This document shows positions 1 through 6,530 of a DNA stretch of 12,880 bases, piece by piece; position 1 is the first letter of the stretch; the number at the start of each line of letters is the position of its first letter. A program made the position numbers and the translations under genes. Source of the stretch: JAWPMV01 sp038527215 (GTDB lineage Bacteria; Bacteroidota; Bacteroidia; J057); the NCBI GenBank assembly GCA_038527215.1, contig JBCBGC010000177.1, positions 1-12,880 of the forward strand. The letters are read 5' to 3'. The notes below the pieces were generated by a model. That model was given only the letters and a program-made list of their open reading frames with translations. It did no database searches and was not told where the DNA came from.

Positions 1-203
1 AGGATATCTGGCCTATCGCTGGCTACAACTGGCTCCTCATCAAGTCTTGAGTCTCACCTAAATGAAGGTGGCCCCCCCGTCTCAGGCGTCGAAAAAATCT
101 TCGCATCCGAAGTTTCAGGTCGATGCCCAAGGGGGCGCCAATTGAGGTGAGACTCAAGACTTGATGAGGAGCCAGTTGTAGCCAGCGATAGGCCAGATAT
201 CCT
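1..203. repeat. 59-bp perfect inverted repeat (fold-back) with 85-nt loop
   Basis: Positions 1-59 are the exact reverse complement of 145-203, with 60-144 as the loop. Position 60 does not pair with 144, so the inner boundary is sharp. The outer boundary is unknown because the arm reaches base 1 of the window. One arm encodes hydrolase residues 104-124, and the other encodes the antisense of that same stretch. A protein-coding segment repeated as its own perfect antisense without any mismatch is more typical of a chimeric fold-back read or misassembly at a contig end than of an evolved element. A real recent inverted duplication cannot be excluded from the sequence alone. Confidence 0.95.
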
Positions 204-514
204 CCCCAGCCGACGCCTACCAAATGCAATCGCTGAATGCCAAGAGACCAGCACAAATCCTGAACATCTCGGATAAATCTTTGGTCCCGGCCAGGCGCTT
301 CCCTTTCTTTTTCACTCAAGCGGGATAACCCATGTCCGGAAAGGGAGGGAGCCAGCACTTGAAAGTTGGAAGAAAAGAAAGACCAATTAGGATAAAAGGA
401 GCGGCAGTCTAAGCCCCAGCCATGGAGGAGAAGTACCGCTTCATGGCCGGGAGGACCAGTCAATCGATATTCGATTTCGTCTTGATGAGGAGTGGTGAAA
501 AACCTGCTTTCCAT
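23..514 (-). CDS. alpha/beta-hydrolase fold protein, C-terminus lost at the fold-back
   Basis: The reading frame gives 163 aa, against roughly 250-300 aa for intact members of this fold. Residues 28-34 (LLLHGWG) are the typical strand-3 HG oxyanion-hole motif. Residues 98-105 (LVGVGWGG) occupy the nucleophile elbow, normally G-x-S-x-G. Here the serine position is Gly102 (codon GGC), so the usual Ser nucleophile is absent, and the DNA reads unambiguously. Residues 1-151 (positions 60-514) look genuine. The last 12 residues and the stop at 23-25 come from the antisense arm of the inverted repeat and should not be taken as real protein, so the lid, the catalytic acid and the His are missing. The ATG at 514 faces the CHAT gene across a 285-bp divergent spacer. 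Substrate is unknown; the protein may be a non-hydrolytic relative. Confidence 0.75.
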   Translation of the reverse strand: MESRFFTTPHQDEIEYRLTGPPGHEAVLLLHGWGLDCRSFYPNWSFFSSNFQVLAPSLSGHGLSRLSEKEREAPGRDQRFIRDVQDLCWSLGIQRLHLVGVGWGGYLAYRWLQLAPHQVLSLTSIGAPLGIDLKLRMRRFFRRLRRGGHLHLGETQDLMRSQL

Positions 515-799
515 GGGCCTGATAAGGAAAAAGCAAGAAGATTAAATATCCGAGACGGGCCTATTTTCTTCAAACCTCCTTCTCCGAAATATTGACATCT
601 CATTTCGCAGAATTTCTCACCCTTGGGTAACTTTCATTTCGACATGTATTTCCATTAAAAAACCCATTGTTTGAACAATAAATTCTGTGCAATTTAAAAT
701 TAATTCCTTCGAAATTTTTGTCAACTAATTTCGTTATGTTTACTAAAAATGGAGACGAACGGGGACCTTAGCTGCTAGGGAACCGGGCCGCTTTGTGTA
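515..799. promoter_or_regulatory. divergent intergenic spacer with candidate operator and promoter
   Basis: This AT-rich spacer lies between the hydrolase and CHAT starts and contains no convincing ORF. A 6-bp inverted repeat, ATTGTT-TG-AACAAT (666-679), could be a dimeric regulator site. TATGTTTA at 735-742 matches the Bacteroidota -7 consensus TAnnTTTG except at the last base. The nearest TTTG (717-720) is too close to be a good -33 element, so the promoter call is weak. The last ~50 bp before the CHAT start are GC-rich and would form the mRNA leader; no purine-rich ribosome site stands next to the ATG. Confidence 0.3.
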
Positions 800-3577
800 A
801 TGAAAACTGCTACTGCCAGATTATTGATAATCGGAACCCTAAGTTGGATGCTGAGTTGTGCATCTAACGATCCCTTTTTGTCAAAATTGGAAGCTTCTTT
901 GCCCGGACAGATTGACTGTCAGGGGGCTAGTTTTATTGATTCTCTTTTTTCCTGCGTGGATTCTCACCTTGATTCAGCTCCTTTCCCTGAGACTATCTTG
1001 ACCGACCTTGCACCTTTTTTCGAAATTCTGGAAAAAAGCCCGGAGCTGAAATCCGTGCATTTGGCTTCGATTTCCTATAAGATGAGTCTGGCCGCTAAGC
1101 AAGGAGGAAAAAAGGATATTGCACGAAATTATCTCCGGCGGGCGTACACCTATTGTCCAGATACCCTGGCTGAAAAAATTACCTATTTGGATGCGCTCCT
1201 GGCGGAAATAGATGACCAAGCATTGCAGTATCCTTACCTGCGAGCCCGGCTTGAATTACGAAAAAAGATACTTGGTCCTCGTGCTACAAAGGTATTCGTA
1301 GCCTATATAGAACTGGCCAGGAACCTTTCCGACCTACTGGAATATCAAACGGCGATCCAGCTGTTAAAAGAAGCCGACAGCCTTAACGAAAGCAGTGAGG
1401 AAACCAACGAAGCCGTGCGGTCCTATCTCCAGAACGAGATAGCCATCAATTACTATGAATTAGGCGATTTTAAAACCGCCAAAGGCTACCTGGAGCAAGA
1501 CAGCCGGTTGACCCAGGGAGCAGAGGAAGTGGATGAAATCATGCTTTTTAACCTGGCCACCTGTTTAATCGAAGAGAATGAGGCAGAAAAAGCGCTGGAA
1601 TTTCTGCAGACCTATTACCAATCCTGGTTGGATAATCTCCCAACAGACCTCGATCCCAGATACGCTGAGAAGCTGTATAGCAATGCATTCAACCAAAGCC
1701 TGGCCTGGCAGCGATTACGTAACTTCCCTTCGGCGCATCAAGCGCTGCAAAAAGCTATCCCCTGGTTGCCGAGGGCTGAATTAGGAGCTGCTGAACAAGC
1801 CACCTATGACATGCAGAAGGCAGAGTTGTATCTGGATGAGCAGCAGTGGTCTGCGGCCAGGACCTGGATCCTCAAAGCCTGGCACAGTCTCGGGCGAGCG
1901 GGCGAAGACCTCAATGCGTTGAATCATCCCTTATCAGGGGCCCGGGGAGATTGGCAGCAAATGGCCGATATTTTGTTTTTGTGGGGAACCTGGTATCAGG
2001 AAAAATGGGAATCCGGACAAAAGGACCTCCTGAATTTGCGGGAAGCGCTCAAAGCATACCGTCATAGTCTGGCTTATATCCGGGCGCTTCGCAGGAGCTA
2101 CGAAAGAAGTAGCGAGGATACTTATCTGAATCTCAGTAGTTTCGATCTGAACCAGAAAATTGGTAGATCAGTGAGTTGCGCGGCCTTGGTGATGGAACAA
2201 GATCCCACTGCAGACCCGCTGGCCGTGATCCAGTTTATGGAAGAGAACAAAGCCACGCTTTTCCTGGAAGAGATCAAAAGAGAGGAACGCCTGAGGACCC
2301 TGGGACAAAGTCCGGGTATGATGGCAGCCTGGCAGGAGGAGGAAAGCACACCAGTAGCGGTCGCCCCTCCTGCCGAAAGCTTGTTAAACCTCTCCTATGT
2401 TCACGACACTTTGCTGACGGACTCCAGCATGCTGCTGGAATTTTTCTGGGAAAAAGGGGAGGCCATTCATGGATTTGCCATCAGCCGTCAACAGCAACAT
2501 TACTTTCGACATGAGATAGAAGCTGGCTGGGAACCCATGCTGGACAGTTTTCTGGTTTCCCTGGAAACGCCCAGCCTGTCAGAGTCCGTGTGGTGGGAGT
2601 TTGTTCGAAGAAGCCATACGCTTTATCAGCAGTTGCTGGCGCCTGCCCTTACGCAGATGGGCGAGGGAATAGATCATTTAATCATTATTCCGGATGGTCC
2701 CCTGGCTTCCCTGCCCTTCCGGGTATTGTTACCAAAAGTCAGCGATACAACCTGGACCCCCAGGGACTATAGAACGCTTCCATATCTCAATCGCACCCAC
2801 CATATCAATCGCCTGGCCTCCATCCACAGCTGGCGATTCAGTCAACAAAAATATCCAGCCTGGCAGGAGCCGATGACCGTATTGGGGATGGCCTACGGGA
2901 TGGCTGATTCTATTCGAAAATTGCCAGGCAGCTTGACAGAAGTGGCTTTTCTTCAAGCGCGGTTGCGGGGAGAATTTGCTATAGAAAGGGAGGCGAGTCC
3001 TGACTGGCTGCGCACCCGTGCCAATGCTCACGAAATCGTCCACCTGGGCATGCACGCCCAGGCGAAAGATGGCTATCCATATTTGGAGTTCCCTGGATCG
3101 ATGGAGGCTGGCAGTCCCGTCCGATTGTATCCCCATCAATTGCGAAATTTTTCCTTTGAAGCGGCCCTGGCCGTACTGAGTGCATGTCAGTCCGGACAAG
3201 GGATTTTGGGGGGAGACGAAGGTATTTTTCACCTCGCCAGAGCTTTTCAGCAGGCTGGCTGTCAACAGGTGGTGATGAGCCTCTGGTCGCTGGAGGATCG
3301 TTCTACTGCCAGCATTATTCCCTTGTTCTATGAAAAGATGATGGAGGGTTTCAGACCGGAAAAAGCCTTACAGCTCTCCATGAATGCCTATTTGGAGCAT
3401 GTAGATGTCATGGCAACCCATCCTTATTATTGGGCAGGCTTTACGTTTGCCGGTAATGGGGGAGCCCTCAACTTTCAGAAAAAAGAATCCAATCAGCTAA
3501 TAACCTGGATGACCGTTCTCCTCTGTCTAATAGGGGGAATATGGATAGGGAACTACCTCCGTAAGAGAACAGGCTGA
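800..3577 (+). CDS. TPR-CHAT caspase-like protease, lipoprotein signal plus C-terminal TM helix
   Basis: This is a 925-aa protein. Residues 1-20 (R7, hydrophobic run, then MLSC with Cys20) look like a lipoprotein signal. An alpha-helical TPR-like region fills about 60-460, with repeat-like blocks around 160-260 and 300-365. The CHAT peptidase domain spans about 530-890 and has the family landmarks: PDGPLASLPF (631-640), catalytic His752 in HLGMHA, catalytic Cys796 in LSACQSG, and HPYYWAGFTFAGN (874-886). Both dyad residues are present, so activity is expected. A hydrophobic helix at about 900-919 is followed by RKRTG, which suggests a cytoplasmic tail. Taken together these place the TPR and protease domains in the periplasm, anchored at both ends (inference). 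CHAT domains are caspase/separase relatives (clan CD). The substrate is not identifiable; the small gene downstream and the convergent sigma operon are the natural candidates. An alternative is that the N-terminal segment is an uncleaved helix. Confidence 0.93.
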   Translation: MKTATARLLIIGTLSWMLSCASNDPFLSKLEASLPGQIDCQGASFIDSLFSCVDSHLDSAPFPETILTDLAPFFEILEKSPELKSVHLASISYKMSLAAKQGGKKDIARNYLRRAYTYCPDTLAEKITYLDALLAEIDDQALQYPYLRARLELRKKILGPRATKVFVAYIELARNLSDLLEYQTAIQLLKEADSLNESSEETNEAVRSYLQNEIAINYYELGDFKTAKGYLEQDSRLTQGAEEVDEIMLFNLATCLIEENEAEKALEFLQTYYQSWLDNLPTDLDPRYAEKLYSNAFNQSLAWQRLRNFPSAHQALQKAIPWLPRAELGAAEQATYDMQKAELYLDEQQWSAARTWILKAWHSLGRAGEDLNALNHPLSGARGDWQQMADILFLWGTWYQEKWESGQKDLLNLREALKAYRHSLAYIRALRRSYERSSEDTYLNLSSFDLNQKIGRSVSCAALVMEQDPTADPLAVIQFMEENKATLFLEEIKREERLRTLGQSPGMMAAWQEEESTPVAVAPPAESLLNLSYVHDTLLTDSSMLLEFFWEKGEAIHGFAISRQQQHYFRHEIEAGWEPMLDSFLVSLETPSLSESVWWEFVRRSHTLYQQLLAPALTQMGEGIDHLIIIPDGPLASLPFRVLLPKVSDTTWTPRDYRTLPYLNRTHHINRLASIHSWRFSQQKYPAWQEPMTVLGMAYGMADSIRKLPGSLTEVAFLQARLRGEFAIEREASPDWLRTRANAHEIVHLGMHAQAKDGYPYLEFPGSMEAGSPVRLYPHQLRNFSFEAALAVLSACQSGQGILGGDEGIFHLARAFQQAGCQQVVMSLWSLEDRSTASIIPLFYEKMMEGFRPEKALQLSMNAYLEHVDVMATHPYYWAGFTFAGNGGALNFQKKESNQLITWMTVLLCLIGGIWIGNYLRKRTG

Positions 3578-3652
3578 ACGACATAGCCTGGCCGAGAAAA
3601 GGTGTCCCATAAAGACTTTTTTTATGTTTCATTATCTCTAATCCTTATTACA

Positions 3653-3895
3653 ATGGCAAAACGAGTTGGAAGAGGTAAAATGCTCAGACATGATCTGGAC
3701 AAACTTATCCTCGAAATGGAATGCGAAAATGGAGTTCCACAAACAGCTAATTACGAAGCTGACGCTTCTGAAACTGACGATGAGTTGGTAGCAGGAGATA
3801 CCGTGGTATTCCTGGTCCTGGAAGTTCCTGTTGGAGGGAATCCCGGTGTCGCAATCAATGTAGTAAAACTCCCTGCCGAGAATAGCTGCATGTAA
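3653..3895 (+). CDS. 80-aa orphan protein downstream of CHAT protease
   Basis: I chose the ATG at 3653. The frame stays open upstream to a GTG at 3602, which would add 17 mostly hydrophobic residues, but that stretch is T-rich like a leader and GTG is less likely. The protein starts basic (MAKRVGRGKMLRHDL), has an acidic middle (residues 31-44, DASETDDE), then a hydrophobic beta-rich end with VFLVLEVPVGG and a terminal NSCM. I recognise no domain. It lies 75 bp after the CHAT stop and is followed within 20 bp by an intrinsic terminator, so it is either the last gene of the CHAT transcript or has its own promoter (TATGTTTC at 3623-3630). Position suggests a partner, inhibitor or substrate of the protease, but nothing in the sequence proves this. 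Confidence 0.6.
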   Translation: MAKRVGRGKMLRHDLDKLILEMECENGVPQTANYEADASETDDELVAGDTVVFLVLEVPVGGNPGVAINVVKLPAENSCM

Positions 3896-3914
3896 GGTGA
3901 CGAATTTTGTACAG

Positions 3915-3940
3915 GCCCTCTTCGGAGGGCTTTTTTTTTT
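3915..3940 (+). terminator. intrinsic terminator of the CHAT/small-gene transcript
   Basis: A 6-bp stem, GCCCTC (3915-3920) with GAGGGC (3925-3930), is closed by a TTCG tetraloop and followed by ten T residues (3931-3940). It lies 19 bp after the stop of the 80-aa gene. This is a textbook Rho-independent terminator. Confidence 0.92.
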
Positions 3941-3942
3941 AT

Positions 3943-3971
3943 AAAAAAAAGGGCTGCCCCTAAGGGCAGCC
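3943..3971 (-). terminator. intrinsic terminator of the convergent sigma/TPR operon
   Basis: On the minus strand an 8-bp GGCTGCCC/GGGCAGCC stem (3952-3971) with a 4-nt loop is followed by CC and a T run (complement of 3943-3950). It ends the minus-strand operon about 30 bp after its last stop. It abuts the plus-strand terminator, so the two convergent units are insulated from each other. Confidence 0.88.
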
Positions 3972-4002
3972 ACAAGGTGGTAAGGAATGCTTTTTCCTAG
4001 CT

Positions 4003-4839
4003 TTAATTTTTAGGGGGCAATAAGTTTGCTTCTTGGGTTGCCCTTTCTCGTTGTTCCGTACCTAGTCGCTCAGAAGCCGCAGCCTCCAGATAGGCAGCTT
4101 TCGCTTTCTCAGGCTGTTCCGTCATCTTGTATGCCAGTCCTTTGAGCCATGCCGTATGGCCCTGATAGAAAGAATCTTTCACCTGAAGAAGGATTTCTAA
4201 GGCTTCTGGATAGTGTTGTTGTTGTAAATGGGCAATAGCGGTAATCAGTTGTCCCAGGGCCAGGTCCTCATCCTGGGGAGAAATCTGTTCCAGGAGCCTG
4301 GGTAGCGCATCCATCTCCTGGGCACGATAAGCAATAATCAGTGCTTGCAGGGCTGGACTATAGGTGGCCAGGCTTTTCTGGATTTCAGGAGAATCAAGGG
4401 TTAAAGGAGAAGCACTTCTGAGATTTTGGGGAATACCTATGAACAAATCCAGGTGATTTTCATTTGGGCTGTGCGCTGCAAATTTAGGCTGGTCCTCTTG
4501 CATGGGCCAAAGGAGGTACCCGACCAGTACCAGGATGATGCCAATGGCTACCAGCCCCCAACGTTGGTAAAAAGGAGGGGTCCCAGAGGTAGGCGCTTGG
4601 TGGTAATCTGATTTTGCAGAGGCAGAAACCCCCATAGAAGGATGTTCCTCGAGCAAGTTGGCCCATTCCTTTTCGAGTTGGGTACGCAGGATGAGTTTCT
4701 CTAATCCTTTTTGAAAGACGTACTCTTCTTCGATCGGAGGATACTGCTGCTTAAGCCTTAAAAATTCCTGTTCTTCCTCGGAAGACATTTTGCCTTCTGT
4801 GTATTGAAGAACCAGTTTTCTAATCTGTTGAATTTCCAA
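4003..4839 (-). CDS. single-pass membrane TPR protein, probable anti-sigma-type partner
   Basis: This is a 278-aa protein. Residues 1-65 form a soluble, charged helical segment (LVLQYTEGKMSSEEEQEF at about 9-26) of the kind seen at the N-terminus of Bacteroidota anti-sigma and FecR-like proteins. One TM helix lies at about 94-113, and the C-terminal half (about 150-270) is made of TPR-like helices, including PEALEILLQV and PEKAKAAYLEAAASE. The predicted topology is a cytoplasmic N-terminus and a periplasmic TPR. The start codon is TTG at 4839-4837, two bases after the sigma-factor stop. No in-frame ATG lies nearby upstream, and starting at Met18 would remove part of the family-like segment, so TTG with translational coupling is most likely. 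Anti-sigma function is inferred from gene pairing and topology. No zinc-finger HxxxCxxC anti-sigma motif is present. Confidence 0.8.
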   Translation of the reverse strand: MEIQQIRKLVLQYTEGKMSSEEEQEFLRLKQQYPPIEEEYVFQKGLEKLILRTQLEKEWANLLEEHPSMGVSASAKSDYHQAPTSGTPPFYQRWGLVAIGIILVLVGYLLWPMQEDQPKFAAHSPNENHLDLFIGIPQNLRSASPLTLDSPEIQKSLATYSPALQALIIAYRAQEMDALPRLLEQISPQDEDLALGQLITAIAHLQQQHYPEALEILLQVKDSFYQGHTAWLKGLAYKMTEQPEKAKAAYLEAAASERLGTEQRERATQEANLLPPKN

Positions 4840-4841
4840 AG

Positions 4842-5483
4842 TTATTTCTGTTTTGCTGATTCGAAAGAATACCGGAAGTATTCCTGAACAAATGATTTTA
4901 ATGCCGGGTTTTGCTCAACCCGTTTCAATAATTGTTTTTTACATTTCATCTTGAAGTTGCGACCTACTCTCGCATTCTGAAAACCAAAATGGTGGTATAA
5001 GTCGACCATCTTGCCTCCTAAGCCACTGGTTTTCATAAGAATTTCCCGACACCGCTTCTCCATGGTCATGATGATCTGCTGAAACCGGTGGAAACTATCC
5101 GCTTGCTCTAGCCTGAAGATCGCGCCAGGTTCCTGATCCGCTAAAAAGGGGAAGATCTCTTCTTCAGGATCTTCATGTAAGCGGTACCCTGTTTTCCTGG
5201 TTTGCTGCCAGGTATAAAGAGCCATTTGCATGAGATAGGCCTGAGGATTAGCGATGTCGTCCTTTTGGTCATGAATAACCCGGGTACAAAATTCTAAGAC
5301 GACCTCATGGAGAATCTCACGACCTTGTTCTTTTTCACCACCCTGATTGTAAACAAAACCGATAATAGAAGGCTCTACCAGCTCATAAAGGCGGAGCATA
5401 GTAGATGCTACGGTATTAGGATCCAGCAGGTCGTCTAATAGCTTTTTCCCTTCCAAAGGACTCTCATGATATTCAGTACCCAT
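4842..5483 (-). CDS. sigma-70 family (ECF-like) RNA polymerase sigma factor
   Basis: I start at the ATG at 5483, giving 213 aa. A GTG at 5549 would give 235 aa but overlaps the upstream gene by 38 bp. In the 235-aa numbering, residues about 52-122 resemble sigma region 2 (helices ending in AYLMQMALYTWQQTRKTGYR, like the core-binding and -10 recognition helices). Residues 155-210 resemble region 4: the MEKRCREIL helix, then a helix-turn-helix-like MVDLYHHFGFQNARVGRNFK leading into MKCKKQLLK, a pattern common in Bacteroidota sigma factors. There is no region 1.1 or 3, as expected for the ECF class. The sequence is divergent: acidic residues usual in region 2.2 (DAEDIVQE-like) appear as GREILHEVVLEF. 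It lies between the 180-aa orphan and the membrane TPR gene and is coupled to the latter. It probably directs a small regulon, but target promoters are not known. Confidence 0.82.
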   Translation of the reverse strand: MGTEYHESPLEGKKLLDDLLDPNTVASTMLRLYELVEPSIIGFVYNQGGEKEQGREILHEVVLEFCTRVIHDQKDDIANPQAYLMQMALYTWQQTRKTGYRLHEDPEEEIFPFLADQEPGAIFRLEQADSFHRFQQIIMTMEKRCREILMKTSGLGGKMVDLYHHFGFQNARVGRNFKMKCKKQLLKRVEQNPALKSFVQEYFRYSFESAKQK

Positions 5484-5511
5484 AGTTTCCGCGGTGTTTA
5501 GCCTCGACAGT

Positions 5512-6054
5512 TCACGAAGTGTGAAAATAGGAGGTTTTGCGTTTACCACCTACATCTCCCTTGCTTTTCACCTGTTGTCTGATCCGACACACCGCCGCTA
5601 CCACCATGGCTATGATCCCTGGGGTAGGGGTTAACTTCAACCTGTCAAAGAGCAAACTAATAAGGGAGGCTGTCATGCCGCGGGACCCGTTTTGCCACTT
5701 ATATCCGGGCGCACAGATCTGGCTGATTTCTTCCTGAAAACCTTCATTCAGAAATTGGACAAAGGATGATCCTGTTGATACGAAAAATTGCCTTTGAGAA
5801 ATTCCAGGTGGAACTTTCACTCGGGGCATGGTAATCAAAAAGGAACCACCAGCTTCTTCTGTCCGAATTGCCAGCTGCTCCCGAGACATAGATGCCCCGA
5901 TGGCATAATGCAAAGCCTCCTCAGGTAAATTCACCTGCAGATTGACCGCATGGATCAGCTCTTCCAGCAGGTAAGGGTTCATTTCTAATGATATTCTTAG
6001 GCCAGATGGCAAGGTTTGAGATGGACTAAAGACCATCTTTTTGTCCTTATTCAT
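5512..6054 (-). CDS. 180-aa orphan protein with C-terminal membrane helix
   Basis: The start chosen is the ATG at 6054; a GTG two codons earlier (6060) is the alternative. The first ~110 residues look globular alpha/beta (MNPYLLEELIHAV, then a strand-rich stretch ending RQFFVSTGSSFVQFL). The last third carries a hydrophobic segment, PGIIAMVVAAVC, flanked by basic residues (RIRQQVKSKGDVGGKRK), which suggests a tail-anchored or membrane-associated protein. I recognise no family. It is the first gene of the operon with the sigma factor and membrane TPR protein: 28 bp separate it from the sigma ATG, or the genes overlap if the GTG start is used. Co-transcription suggests a sensor or effector acting with the sigma system. 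Confidence 0.72.
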   Translation of the reverse strand: MNKDKKMVFSPSQTLPSGLRISLEMNPYLLEELIHAVNLQVNLPEEALHYAIGASMSREQLAIRTEEAGGSFLITMPRVKVPPGISQRQFFVSTGSSFVQFLNEGFQEEISQICAPGYKWQNGSRGMTASLISLLFDRLKLTPTPGIIAMVVAAVCRIRQQVKSKGDVGGKRKTSYFHTS

Positions 6055-6060
6055 CTTCAC

Positions 6061-6528
6061 ATATTGTTCAAAAAATTGTGCTTCATGGCTGGCGAGTGCT
6101 TCCCATGGTTGGGCAATGGGACTAGTTGTGCTATGATTATTACTATGGGTTACTTATATGTGGAAGGAGGAAGCAAAACGTCACCCCCTGGCGGGATTTT
6201 TTTTGAAAAAAAAGCAGAGGAAGTCCGCAAAAGGGGGCTGAAAGCATTCTTGATTTTTGCCAAGGGTCGAAAAAAAATTAAGGCAAAGCCTTACTGGGAG
6301 GCGCTCGTGGGAGTTTTTTGGGAAAAATCGCCAGATAATCCGGCCTTGGGCCTGAAACCTGATGAAGAGAACCGTGCCAGGAAAATTTGCCTGCAAAACC
6401 ATTGGGGATTCAGCTACAGGAAGGCCTAATTGTAATCAAACAGCCATTATGGGATTCAATCCCCGTAATCCGGGATACTGCGCAGGGAGATCATATCGGC
6501 TGTTGGTACTTCAACAAACCAAACCGAT
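6061..6528. other. gene-free spacer with divergent promoter duties
   Basis: About 470 bp separate the divergent 180-aa gene and the AMP-binding gene. Short frames exist on both strands (for example one ending at 6429), but their translations are Lys/Phe-rich, driven by A/T runs, and look like noise. I see a minor hairpin, TAAGGC-AAA-GCCTTA (6279-6293), and a weak 5-bp CGTCA/TGGCG hairpin followed by eight T residues (around 6179-6206). No clear TAnnTTTG promoter was found. Its right end contains the start-codon hairpin listed separately. Confidence 0.5.
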
Positions 6529-6530
6529 AT
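6493..6530 (+). promoter_or_regulatory. hairpin enclosing the start codon of the AMP-binding gene
   Basis: ATATCGG (6493-6499) is the perfect reverse complement of CCGATAT (6524-6530), and inside it TGTTG (6501-6505) pairs with CAACA (6512-6516) around a 6-nt loop. The outer stem includes the first two bases of the ATG (6529-6531), so folding of the mRNA would hide the initiation codon. As DNA it could equally be an operator. Twelve paired positions with an asymmetric internal loop exceed what I would expect casually, but no regulator is known. Confidence 0.45.

Noticed and set aside
2729..3265. 178-codon minus-strand frame inside the CHAT gene
   Set aside because: It is the antisense shadow of the CHAT domain, whose catalytic motifs prove the plus-strand frame.
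800..6054. CRISPR-associated or gasdermin-type CHAT defence locus
   Set aside because: No repeat-spacer array, no Cas gene and no gasdermin-like protein is present in the window.
6220..6260. RNase P or tmRNA 5' end (GAGGAAGTCCG, GGGGGCTGAAAGC)
   Set aside because: Only short resemblances; none of the other conserved blocks of either RNA is present downstream.
6016..6429. 137-codon plus-strand frame in the spacer before the AMP-binding gene
   Set aside because: It overlaps the start of the 180-aa gene on the other strand; its composition (Lys/Phe blocks from A/T runs) and lack of any motif look non-coding.
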